Positions 1 to 7,015 of a stretch of 14,220 nucleotides of DNA are shown here, piece by piece (position 1 is the first letter of the stretch; each line of letters begins with the position of its first letter). Both the position numbers and the translations under genes were made by a program. The notes below the pieces were generated by a model. It was not told the origin of the DNA and did no database searches. It saw nothing but the letters and a program-made list of their open reading frames with translations. The stretch comes from Bacteriovoracaceae bacterium (GTDB lineage Bacteria; Bdellovibrionota; UBA1018): positions 1-14,220 of the forward strand of contig CANMSW010000026.1 in assembly GCA_947500275.1 (NCBI GenBank). The letters are read 5' to 3'.

Positions 1-1057
1 ATCCCAGCCAGGCGTCGCCAGGCGCGCCATCCAGGCGCCCCCCCTCAACCAGAAACCGCTGTGCGGCTGGATTCGCCAGACGAATGCACCCATTGCGATC
101 CAAGACGATCAGCACTTGCTCAATACTGCGAAGAATCGAAGCGTTGAGTTCGCCCATTTCTTCTAGAAGGCGGTTTTGCCCTGCTAAACGGTCAGTTTGG
201 AGTTCGACGGTCCGGCTCCGCTCAAGCAGCGCGGTAGCCATGCGATGAAACTCGCGAGCAAGCGTGCTCACTTCGTCATCACCCGTAGAAATAGGAAGCG
301 CACTCAGCTCCACCCGGTTTTCGCGGCGTAACCCCCGCTGTGTGATATCACGTGCAATCTGCGTCAACTGGGCGAGCGGTCTGAGCGCACGCTCCCCTAA
401 CCAGATCACCAAAAGCGAGAGCCCCAAAACCACGAAGAGGACCGCTTCAAGCGCTGTACGTAAGCCTGAAACACTCTCTTGAGCTGTGACGAAAGAATGC
501 CTGAGAAGACGCTCATGTTCGCTCGAACCCCAGCGTACTCGGCGAATCCAGTCTTCAAGGGTCGGCGCAAACTCTGCCCAAACTGCCTCGGTGGCCGCAA
601 GGTCATGACTTTCCAGCGCGAGACGAAGGCGATCACTCGAAACCGAGAGGCTCTCAAATCCTTCGCGAACTGAAGAGGCCCAAGCTCGCCATCGCTTCTT
701 CGAGCCCGCATCCGCCCAGGGCTGATCGGACTTCACCGAGTCCTCCAAGCGCTTTAGATCCTGTCGAAGAACTTCAACCAGCCAAACCGGAAGGGGTTTA
801 GGAGACCAGCGCGAATTATCCCAATTCGATCGCCCCATACGCCGGTCGATCTCGCGGCGAAAGACTTCCGAATCCGCCTCGAGCTGCAGAAATTGTTTCC
901 CGAGTGGCACTGCAACCGTATTGATCGCATCCAGCGAGCGATTCACTTCACCAATTCGAATCACGCTCGCCGTTGAGGCAAAGAGACACAACCCCGCCAG
1001 TGCAATCACCGAGGCCAAAACTCGAAGTCGTAGACTAGAGCGCCGAGCAAGCTTCAT
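1..1057 (-). CDS. Membrane sensor histidine kinase, N-terminal part (TM-periplasmic-TM-HAMP-PAS), cut by window edge
   Basis: I translated this by hand from the complement: 352 codons are open from ATG at 1057 to the window edge, so the C-terminus lies outside. Residues 11-33 form a hydrophobic segment after a basic N-terminus (MKLARRSSLRLR). Residues 34-200 are a mostly helical, Trp-containing extracytoplasmic domain, and residues about 201-220 (ALEAVLFVVLGLSLLVIWL) are a second TM. A HAMP domain follows, with RALRPLAQL at about 223 and the typical DDEVSTLAREFHRMA at 260-274. A short coiled coil (281-307) leads into a PAS start (SILRSIEQVLIVLDRNG from 307). This order is typical of periplasmic-sensing histidine kinases, but the kinase domain itself is not in view, so a diguanylate cyclase or other output is possible. 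The in-frame TAG directly before the ATG fixes the start. There is no Shine-Dalgarno sequence. The gene diverges from the HD-GYP operon. Confidence 0.85.
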   Translation of the reverse strand, partial: MKLARRSSLRLRVLASVIALAGLCLFASTASVIRIGEVNRSLDAINTVAVPLGKQFLQLEADSEVFRREIDRRMGRSNWDNSRWSPKPLPVWLVEVLRQDLKRLEDSVKSDQPWADAGSKKRWRAWASSVREGFESLSVSSDRLRLALESHDLAATEAVWAEFAPTLEDWIRRVRWGSSEHERLLRHSFVTAQESVSGLRTALEAVLFVVLGLSLLVIWLGERALRPLAQLTQIARDITQRGLRRENRVELSALPISTGDDEVSTLAREFHRMATALLERSRTVELQTDRLAGQNRLLEEMGELNASILRSIEQVLIVLDRNGCIRLANPAAQRFLVEGGRLDGAPGDAWLG

Positions 1058-1232
1058 CTAGCCAAGATTCTAACGCCCGCGGCCTCATCTCTCAAGCGAC
1101 CTATCCTCAAGCTTTAAATAAAAAGATCCGATTCATCGGTGGGAGAACGCCAGACTGCGCAGAAAAGTCACGTCAGCTTTATGACGGACTTCCCAATAAC
1201 GGGGCGCAGCCTAGGCTAAAACGAGAATCAAC
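1058..1232. promoter_or_regulatory. Divergent control region with two inverted repeats
   Basis: This 175-nt gap separates the divergent sensor kinase gene and HD-GYP operon and holds no gene. It contains an AT-rich stretch (tttaaataaaaag, 1113-1125), a compact inverted repeat CCGAT-TC-ATCGG at 1128-1139, and an inverted repeat CGTCA-gcttta-TGACG at 1171-1186. The kinase promoter lies at its left edge. I could not find a convincing -35/-10 pair for the rightward operon. The inverted repeats could be operator half-sites, but both are short and no known regulator motif is recognised. Confidence 0.4.
1067..1095 (-). promoter_or_regulatory. Sigma-70-like promoter of the sensor kinase gene, near-leaderless
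   Basis: On the complement, TTGAGA (1095-1090) is followed by exactly 17 nt and then TAGAAT (1072-1067). This is 5 of 6 matches to each hexamer at the ideal spacing. The expected transcription start is about 1059-1062, only 2-5 nt before the ATG at 1057. With no Shine-Dalgarno sequence present, this fits a leaderless or near-leaderless transcript. The promoter is inferred from sequence only. Confidence 0.6.
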
Positions 1233-2690
1233 GTGGCTCAACCGGCAGAGATCCTCAAAACAAGCAAAGTTCTGTTTCTGAGCGATGAGCGCCTCTCTCG
1301 TGATCGCGCGCAAATTGTGGCGCGCACCATCAATCGCCTTCGATCCCTCTGTCATCTTGAAGTGATCCAGAAAAATGGGGTCACTGAAGATCAAATTATT
1401 GAGCATACGCTCAAAACACGCCCCAATCTTCTCCTTCTTCCCTGGCACAAGGCCCTGCAGTGGACCAAGCTTGATGGTCAGTTGGGTGCGCAGCGTCTGC
1501 GCGCCCCCGTGATTGCAGGCTACCTGGGTGAGCCCATCTCCGTTGAGCAACTTGAAATTCCGAGTAATCGGACTCGAATGACTTTTATTGATACACACCG
1601 AACCGGCCCGGAAGAGATGATCCCGTGGATTCTCTCCCTCGCTCACGACGGACTTCGCGGAGGATCAAGCGCGATCCATGCTCTCGTGGACCCCCCTCGT
1701 CCAGTGCCTACCCACTGGGAAGATCGTTGGCCCGCCGGTGAAAGCGCAGGAACTTTTCTCGATCGACTGCTCGCCCATCCCGACCTCGAGCCCATGGGCT
1801 GGTCCAGCCGACGCCAGCAACTCCGAAGCCTCGCAATCGCACTTTGGACTTTGATTCACGAAGAGGGCCCTGGTGCGGGAGAACTCTCGCAAATCCAAGC
1901 CTCCGCGGCGAAATCTGAAGTGGCAAAACTGCATCTCGGTGTCTCAACTAGTCTTCTGACGCTTAGATTAGTTTGGTCTCTTCCGGTCTGGAACTCTCGA
2001 GATGTTCTCGAGTCTTGGTGGCGAAGACCCAATCATCTCTCACCCGACACGCCCGCCATCGTCGCGGCAAACTGCGATATACTCCGGATTCAACACCACG
2101 CGGACGCATCGCGCATCGAGCTCGTCGCAGGCTTCCTGCCCTCCGCTCCCTCGATGAGCGCACCTCAAGAATTACGAACCCTGATCATTGAACCTCTCGA
2201 GGATCGTTTCTCGGGTGAAGGACAGGGGGCCCTGATGCCCCCGGCTCTGCAGCCTTTAGCAGGAAGTCAAAAGTCTAATCCTTCAGCGCCGAATAGACCG
2301 GCTACCGATGGTTTGAGCGCGCCCCACCAAGAAATCGAAGCTTTGAAAAAACTTCTCGCCGAACGAGATCGCACGCTCGAGCGAATGCGCGAGGGAGGGG
2401 TCGGAGAGAACACCCAGCCCGCCCTCCGAGCGCCAGACCTTGAATCTCTGATTGGCGCCGTTCGCGATCGGATCGAGGATTCTCTTCTTCAGATCCGGGA
2501 TCTGCATCGATCCCTCAAAGAAGCCAAGTACCGTGGACTCAAGCCCGAAGAAATCATGAAAGTCCGAACCCGACTCCGGTCTCTCCAATTGAGGCACAAA
2601 ACTTGGGTCACGGAACTCAATGAGCTCTCGAGACGCTTTGATCGCGCCATCATCGACGAGGTCAGTAACGAGAAGGGGGAAGCTGCATGA
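1233..2690 (+). CDS. Pseudo-receiver and coiled-coil signalling protein, first gene of HD-GYP operon
   Basis: 485 aa; I do not recognise a named family. The start is GTG at 1233: an in-frame TAG at 1212 leaves no earlier choice, and the first beta strand begins only 12 residues later. The Shine-Dalgarno is weak (cgaga, 1222-1226). Residues 12-140 have the alternating beta/alpha pattern of a response-regulator receiver: strand VLFLSDE at 13-19 with an acidic pair, PNLLLL at 64-69, PVIAGYLGE at 92-100. The position after the third strand, where the phosphorylated Asp should be, is Pro-Trp, so this looks like a non-phosphorylatable pseudo-receiver. Residues 145-325 are a globular region with several Trp. 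Residues 326-365 are a Pro/Ser/Ala-rich linker. Residues 366-388 and 401-475 are strongly charged and helical, probably coiled coil. There is no signal peptide or TM. Its last 4 nt overlap the HD-GYP gene, which suggests a stoichiometric partner; that role is inferred. Confidence 0.8.
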   Translation: MAQPAEILKTSKVLFLSDERLSRDRAQIVARTINRLRSLCHLEVIQKNGVTEDQIIEHTLKTRPNLLLLPWHKALQWTKLDGQLGAQRLRAPVIAGYLGEPISVEQLEIPSNRTRMTFIDTHRTGPEEMIPWILSLAHDGLRGGSSAIHALVDPPRPVPTHWEDRWPAGESAGTFLDRLLAHPDLEPMGWSSRRQQLRSLAIALWTLIHEEGPGAGELSQIQASAAKSEVAKLHLGVSTSLLTLRLVWSLPVWNSRDVLESWWRRPNHLSPDTPAIVAANCDILRIQHHADASRIELVAGFLPSAPSMSAPQELRTLIIEPLEDRFSGEGQGALMPPALQPLAGSQKSNPSAPNRPATDGLSAPHQEIEALKKLLAERDRTLERMREGGVGENTQPALRAPDLESLIGAVRDRIEDSLLQIRDLHRSLKEAKYRGLKPEEIMKVRTRLRSLQLRHKTWVTELNELSRRFDRAIIDEVSNEKGEAA

Positions 2691-4153
2691 GCACCCCCTC
2701 TTCCAAAGAAACTCAAAACTTCATACCCGTTCCTGTGCAGACGTTACCAACTCGAGTCCCCATCCCGACCCACTTATTTTTGCTGTTCACGAATCCAAAA
2801 ACGAAAACCCAAGAACTGACCATTTGGAGACACGGCGGGCACGCGTTCTCAGATGACGAACTCCGAAGCCTCCTGGATTCAGGGATTAAAGAAGCCTGGA
2901 TTCAAAAAAGTGATATCCCAAAATTTCGCACCTGGTGGCTTGAGACTGGAAAAAAAATAATTGAGGCGCGGAAGCAAAGTAATATAATCCCGCCACTGCC
3001 AAGCAACCCAACTGAAAGCAGTCCTTTCGGCGTCGTTCCAGACATCGGCCACGCACGAGACTGGGTTCATCAGTCTCCGACAAACGGAGGCGGGGCTCAC
3101 GAGAATATCGACATTGACCTCGCGATTGTCGAAGCCGTTTCGAGTCTTTTTCCAAATCCTTCGCAACCCAAAGACCCAGCCACTCATCCGCTCACGGGTC
3201 GGCCTCATCTCGTCGGCGAGAATGCGCCCGAAACACTTGCTTTAAGCCGTGCATTCCGTTCGGACCGCCCGAAAGCAAATCCTCGTGAGGGGTTCACCCA
3301 GGCGAAAGACTGGTCACACTTGTGGGCGAAACTCCTCTCTGAACGGGGACGCGAGGAAATCCCCCGTGAGCTGCGGCTGAAGCTCTCAAGAGAATCTGCT
3401 GAGACTCTCTTAAAGTTTTCATTCACGGCGATGACTCCCGAACATCAGGCATTGGCAGAGTCGCTCATCACGGAGGCCATTGGATATTTTATCCGTGAAA
3501 GCCTGCATGACGTCGCCCCCGGACTGGAATCCTTGTGGATCAGATTGAGTAGCCTAGACCCATGTGCCCATTCACTCCGAGTCGCTTCGTGGTCTGTTCT
3601 CTTTGCTCTCTTGAATGGTAAGCTCCATCGTCCGCTCCTCGCCGACTTGATATTATCGGGGATTTTTCATGATGTCGGCCTATCGACTTTGCCGGCGCGA
3701 ACCGGATTGACGCCCATGCGCTCCCATACTCCGCCCGAAGCGCAGGACTATAGTCGGCATGTCGATGCGTCTTGCAAAATTCTAGAAACCTTGGCGCCCA
3801 AAACACTGAGCGCTGTTACTCCCCGCGCAAGTAAGCTCATTCGCCAACACCATGAAAAATTCGATGGTCGAGGATACCCATCAGGACTTCGCGGATTCCA
3901 CGTCGAGGAGCCCGCTCAATTTCTCTGCATGGCAGATTTACTCCTCACCTTAAGCGAAGGCCGCTGGGACGGGGTTACTCGGACTCACCGAGAGAGCTTA
4001 TTCCTTCTCGAAAAACACGAAAGCGCCGGAAACTTTCCCGAGTTTTTTCACCCGAGCCTTTTTCAATCCCTCCAACGTATTGCGCCACAACCCGAGCCCG
4101 CGGAACACCCCGAGGATCATGAGCCCTCCGAAAAGAGGAAAGACACGGCATGA
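2687..4153 (+). CDS. HD-GYP domain protein (cyclic-di-GMP phosphodiesterase family) with divergent substrate-side motifs
   Basis: 488 aa, cytosolic. The start ATG overlaps the previous stop (ATGA, 2687-2690) and has a good ribosome binding site (AGGGGGA, 6-nt spacer). The HD-GYP domain spans about residues 275-465: H295 in CAHSLRVA, H328-D329 in IFHDVG, H358, H388-H389, then DGRGYPSG with G396-Y397-P398, and D417 in CMADLLL. HD-GYP enzymes hydrolyse cyclic-di-GMP using these His/Asp metal ligands, so the metal site looks complete. Several usual features are missing. The Lys after HDxG is Leu332, the DxxLxKPGxLT segment is shortened, and the DALTSxRPYR stretch after the last Asp is replaced by LLLTLSEGRW. 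Residues 1-100 form a separate small domain with a Trp pair near residue 73, and 101-230 is a low-complexity, Pro-rich linker. Activity could be reduced, altered or lost. Flanking genes are translationally coupled. Confidence 0.9.
   Translation: MSTPSSKETQNFIPVPVQTLPTRVPIPTHLFLLFTNPKTKTQELTIWRHGGHAFSDDELRSLLDSGIKEAWIQKSDIPKFRTWWLETGKKIIEARKQSNIIPPLPSNPTESSPFGVVPDIGHARDWVHQSPTNGGGAHENIDIDLAIVEAVSSLFPNPSQPKDPATHPLTGRPHLVGENAPETLALSRAFRSDRPKANPREGFTQAKDWSHLWAKLLSERGREEIPRELRLKLSRESAETLLKFSFTAMTPEHQALAESLITEAIGYFIRESLHDVAPGLESLWIRLSSLDPCAHSLRVASWSVLFALLNGKLHRPLLADLILSGIFHDVGLSTLPARTGLTPMRSHTPPEAQDYSRHVDASCKILETLAPKTLSAVTPRASKLIRQHHEKFDGRGYPSGLRGFHVEEPAQFLCMADLLLTLSEGRWDGVTRTHRESLFLLEKHESAGNFPEFFHPSLFQSLQRIAPQPEPAEHPEDHEPSEKRKDTA
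2961..2988 (+). promoter_or_regulatory. Promoter-like sequence inside the HD-GYP coding region
   Basis: TTGAGG (2961-2966), 16 nt, then a perfect TATAAT (2983-2988) lie in an unusually AT-rich patch (about 2949-2990) of an otherwise GC-rich gene. A start near 2995 would give an internal transcript covering the HD-GYP domain and the third gene. The match is clear in sequence, but function is unproven. The encoded stretch (KKIIEARKQSNII) is a linker, where codon choice is less constrained. Confidence 0.35.
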
Positions 4154-5922
4154 GCACTAAGGCAGCCGAGAAGGCCAAGAATGCCCTATCTGTTCTCCTC
4201 TGGAGTGACCTTGACTCTTCTCTCAAGAGCTTGATTCAGGGGGCTGCCATCAAACTCGGGGTCACGGTCGCATTCTCGAGTTCCGTGCAAGAAATGGTTG
4301 AACTCGCAGCATTCTCCCCTCGGATCTTGGTCATCTGCGGGAGTAATTCGCGCGAAGAACTTGTTCATTGCGTAACGCTCGCAAAACTCTTGGCTCTGAG
4401 AATCAGACAGAAATCAGGGCGTCTTTTTCTCCTCGTCGGATCCGATATGGAGCTCCTCGCTCCAAGCCTCAGGCGATATGGATTTCACGACATTAACACT
4501 CTTGCACAAGCTGCGAGCGCTTCGCTCTGGGAAAGCCGCTTTAAAGACGCTCTCCAAGCGTTAATCCCGGCCACCGAACTTAAGATTGAAACCGAACTTC
4601 ACGATCAGGACACCCCTGAGTCAGACAAGATCAACTCGCAGCCGGCCGGTGGCGCTCCCAAATCAATATCAGCCCCCGCGACCGCTTCGCCCAGAGTACG
4701 GAACCTCCCTCCGATTGAGCACGTCGCCGATTTCTGGATTCGACCGAAAATGCGCGGTTCTGAACCTACTCGAATCGCAAATCGCTGGCGGATTAAACTC
4801 CGAGGCCCATCTCCTGTGGTTGGCGGCTGGTTTGCCATACCGTCTCCTCAAGCCTGTCTTCAGGCCCCGCACGATCAAGAGCCAGGCTGGTGGGAGTGGC
4901 GCTTCCGAGATGGCCTCATGGCGCCAACAGGGAATGAGCTCAACCCCAAAGAATTTGAATCCGATCGCTACCGCTGGGTCGCGCATGGCACCGAACCCTG
5001 GGCAGAGAGCGACCATTGGCATTTTTCCGGAAGCTTTCCACTCCTCGCTCTTTTAGAAGGCACTGGAAGAGACGCAAAAATTATAGCGATCCGTTTCATT
5101 GGTCGATCTGAAACGCTCCTTGATATCACGTACGACTCGATGAGCGCCCAGTTTCTTGCTCCAAGAATTGCAAAAACTTGGGAACAACTCAGTAGAGATA
5201 TTCTCAAGGTTCGGTCGATCGATCCTTCTCATTTTAGATCGGCGCCCCAACAACGCCCGGACGCGGCGGGCCTGATGAGCCAGCTCGAGGCAGCCGCCCC
5301 GGCCCTTGCTAATGAGACTTCCCCTGCGCATCTCCCTGAAGGCGAAGGAAACCTTGAACAGGCCTCGATCGGTCCCGCTCAATTTTTCAAGCGCTTTGGA
5401 GGAATGAACGAGTTTGAACTCCGATGGCTTTACACGGAATGGCTGCTCGAAAGCGGAATGAAGTTGGGAAGATCTCGAACCCCATCCGAGATCCATCATG
5501 CCATGACCGATCTCGCAGTGCGATGGTTCGAGTTTGCGAAGGAACTCGTTCTTTCTGTTCGCCCCCAAGTCCAAGTGGAGCTTTGGCAAGAAACGGATGC
5601 GGGCCTCGATCTCTTGAGGAAAGTAGATTTCCCAGAGGAAAGCGACAAGACCACCGACTCCAGAGAAATGGCATTCACGGGTCTCTCGAGCCTCCCGGGC
5701 ACCCGCGGCTTTTCAAAGCGCTCGTCGTGGGGAGCTTCCCACTCCGAAAGACCCCTGGGCGTCGCTTTGATCCTCCGACAAGAAAACGATCCCCAAACTT
5801 TAAATCTACCCATCGAAATTTCAAATACGCTCGAGAGGGTGACGGAATTCATCGCCCAAACCCTCCCTCTTCAGGCCCCTTCGACACAGTCTTCAAAGCC
5901 GCGCCTGAAAAAACCGGCCTAA
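4150..5922 (+). CDS. Pseudo-receiver protein with Trp-rich middle and possible GAF-like C-terminus, third gene of HD-GYP operon
   Basis: 590 aa; family not recognised. ATG at 4150 overlaps the HD-GYP stop (ATGA), with AGAGGA 10 nt upstream. Residues 13-135 look receiver-like: VLLWSDLD at 15-22 with acidic residues after the first strand, PRILVICG at 57-64, and RLFLLVGSD at 91-99. The phosphoacceptor position after the third strand is Cys-Gly-Ser, not Asp, so it should not be phosphorylated. Residues 145-185 are a disordered linker. Residues 190-345 hold nine Trp between 196 and 290 (including W247, W248, W250) in a beta-rich pattern. After a second linker (355-405), residues 410-575 have a long helix, strands such as VQVELWQETDAG and PLGVALILRQ, and a closing helix, loosely like a GAF fold. 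No TM is seen. It may be a signal-binding partner of the HD-GYP protein; that is inference from coupling and architecture. Confidence 0.8.
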   Translation: MSTKAAEKAKNALSVLLWSDLDSSLKSLIQGAAIKLGVTVAFSSSVQEMVELAAFSPRILVICGSNSREELVHCVTLAKLLALRIRQKSGRLFLLVGSDMELLAPSLRRYGFHDINTLAQAASASLWESRFKDALQALIPATELKIETELHDQDTPESDKINSQPAGGAPKSISAPATASPRVRNLPPIEHVADFWIRPKMRGSEPTRIANRWRIKLRGPSPVVGGWFAIPSPQACLQAPHDQEPGWWEWRFRDGLMAPTGNELNPKEFESDRYRWVAHGTEPWAESDHWHFSGSFPLLALLEGTGRDAKIIAIRFIGRSETLLDITYDSMSAQFLAPRIAKTWEQLSRDILKVRSIDPSHFRSAPQQRPDAAGLMSQLEAAAPALANETSPAHLPEGEGNLEQASIGPAQFFKRFGGMNEFELRWLYTEWLLESGMKLGRSRTPSEIHHAMTDLAVRWFEFAKELVLSVRPQVQVELWQETDAGLDLLRKVDFPEESDKTTDSREMAFTGLSSLPGTRGFSKRSSWGASHSERPLGVALILRQENDPQTLNLPIEISNTLERVTEFIAQTLPLQAPSTQSSKPRLKKPA

Positions 5923-5992
5923 GAATCCTTCATTCCTTCGCCTCCGCCACGGCGCCCCTTTCCGAGACTTCATTATCGAGTTAGGTTCTCCA

Positions 5993-7006
5993 ATGAAGCT
6001 CATGGACCCGAAACTCGAACCCACCTCGGCCCAGAAACACCCCTCCTTCGGAGGTACATTTCCGCCATTGCCAACGCCCCCCACCCCTGGAGCGAGACGC
6101 TGGGTATTGCCATTTCTCTTAACGCTCGCACTCCATGGCGCCGCGTTTCTCCTTCTGCCACGAGTCGTGGACTCCATCTTGAAGGGATTTGGACTTACCG
6201 ATCGGAAATCTGAAAGAACTCAGATTCAACAAATGAGCGCCGCCGATGTAGCAAAGCTCAGAGAACGAATCCAATCGAGCCAGAAGGACAAAAAGCTACT
6301 TCTCTCGAAGGAACCGGATGAAAAAATCCAACCCGAGGATCCTCGCTTTCAAGATATTCAAACGCTTTCCAATCGGAACCGGAGAGTCGAGAAGGAGACT
6401 CGAGCTTTGAATCCGACCTCAACCCTACCGCTCCCTCGAACCGGAAACGGGGGAAACCTCTCGAAGCTCGGCGTACCCCTTCCCGGCATCAATGCCCCTG
6501 TGCCACAGGGCAAGTCGAGCCAACGTTCGAAGGTGGGCGCGCGTCAAAAATCACCCTCGAAGTCGGGGTCAGAAGGATCGCCTGGGAGTGAGCAAGCCAT
6601 CCTCGATGACGCCATCCCGACGAGCGCCGAGAATCTCCTCAACACGCGTTCGTCCAAGTTTTACTCCTTTTATGCGCGCATTCATCAAGCGATTGGACCC
6701 CTCTGGGAAAGCCGGGCGCGGGAGGTCACTCGCAGTTCAAAGCTCTCACCCAAGGATTATATCACTCGAGTCGAAATCATCTTAGATCGAGGCGGTATAC
6801 TTCAAGGCGTCCGAATTTTCGAATCCGCGGGAATTCAGGCCTTCGACCGTGCGGTCACCGAATCCTGGAAGCGAGTGGGTCGTTTTCCAAATCCGCCCGC
6901 AGAGCTCCTGGAGAAAGACGGCTATCTCCATATGGGATGGACCTTCACCTTCCGACTCCAAAACGGAGTGGGCTGGCAAGCCCTTCCCCCACAACGAGGA
7001 TTCTAA
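5993..7006 (+). CDS. TonB-family / AgmX-PglI-type envelope protein
   Basis: 337 aa. After a Pro-rich cytoplasmic N-terminus, residues 36-56 (WVLPFLLTLALHGAAFLLL) form one TM anchor. Residues 57-210 are a charged and then Ser/Gly/Pro-rich periplasmic linker, which includes NRNRRVEKETRA at 127-138. Residues about 205-322 form a TonB C-terminal-like domain: LLNTRSSKFYSFYARIHQ leads into a beta-alpha-beta unit ending in FPNPPAELLEKDGYLHMGW. The acidic lead-in, LNTR/KF..F..R and FPNPP features are what I know from TonB/AgmX-PglI-type proteins of myxobacteria and Bdellovibrio relatives. TonB proteins transmit inner-membrane energy to the outer membrane; AgmX-type proteins are linked to motility or envelope traffic. 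No ExbB/ExbD genes are nearby, so its partner is unknown. It starts 70 nt after the HD-GYP operon with no clear terminator between, so it may be co-transcribed. Confidence 0.85.
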   Translation: MKLMDPKLEPTSAQKHPSFGGTFPPLPTPPTPGARRWVLPFLLTLALHGAAFLLLPRVVDSILKGFGLTDRKSERTQIQQMSAADVAKLRERIQSSQKDKKLLLSKEPDEKIQPEDPRFQDIQTLSNRNRRVEKETRALNPTSTLPLPRTGNGGNLSKLGVPLPGINAPVPQGKSSQRSKVGARQKSPSKSGSEGSPGSEQAILDDAIPTSAENLLNTRSSKFYSFYARIHQAIGPLWESRAREVTRSSKLSPKDYITRVEIILDRGGILQGVRIFESAGIQAFDRAVTESWKRVGRFPNPPAELLEKDGYLHMGWTFTFRLQNGVGWQALPPQRGF

Positions 7007-7015
7007 GGAGTCCTC
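6996..7015. terminator. Hairpin spanning the convergent stop codons
   Basis: GAGGATTC (6996-7003), loop TAAG (7004-7007), GAGTCCTC (7008-7015) form an 8-bp stem with one G-U pair and a 4-nt loop. The loop contains the TAA of the TonB-family gene, and the right arm touches the stop of the convergent gene (7014-7016). No T-run follows on either strand, so it is at best a weak terminator or an mRNA 3'-end stabiliser. Confidence 0.3.

Noticed and set aside
406..711. 101-codon minus-strand frame within the sensor kinase
   Set aside because: The other minus frame is open throughout 1-1057 and encodes recognisable TM, HAMP and PAS features.
1179..1646. 155-codon minus-strand frame with the start of the first operon gene antisense to it
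   Set aside because: No recognisable features, and it overlaps a well-supported operon gene.
5424..5984. 186-codon open frame overlapping the third operon gene in another frame
   Set aside because: Composition is typical of a shadow frame, without motif or ribosome binding site, and the main frame is coupled to the upstream gene.
5923..5992. Possible terminator or promoter between the HD-GYP operon and the TonB-family gene
   Set aside because: Only 4-bp GC stems and no T-run or paired promoter hexamers could be found.
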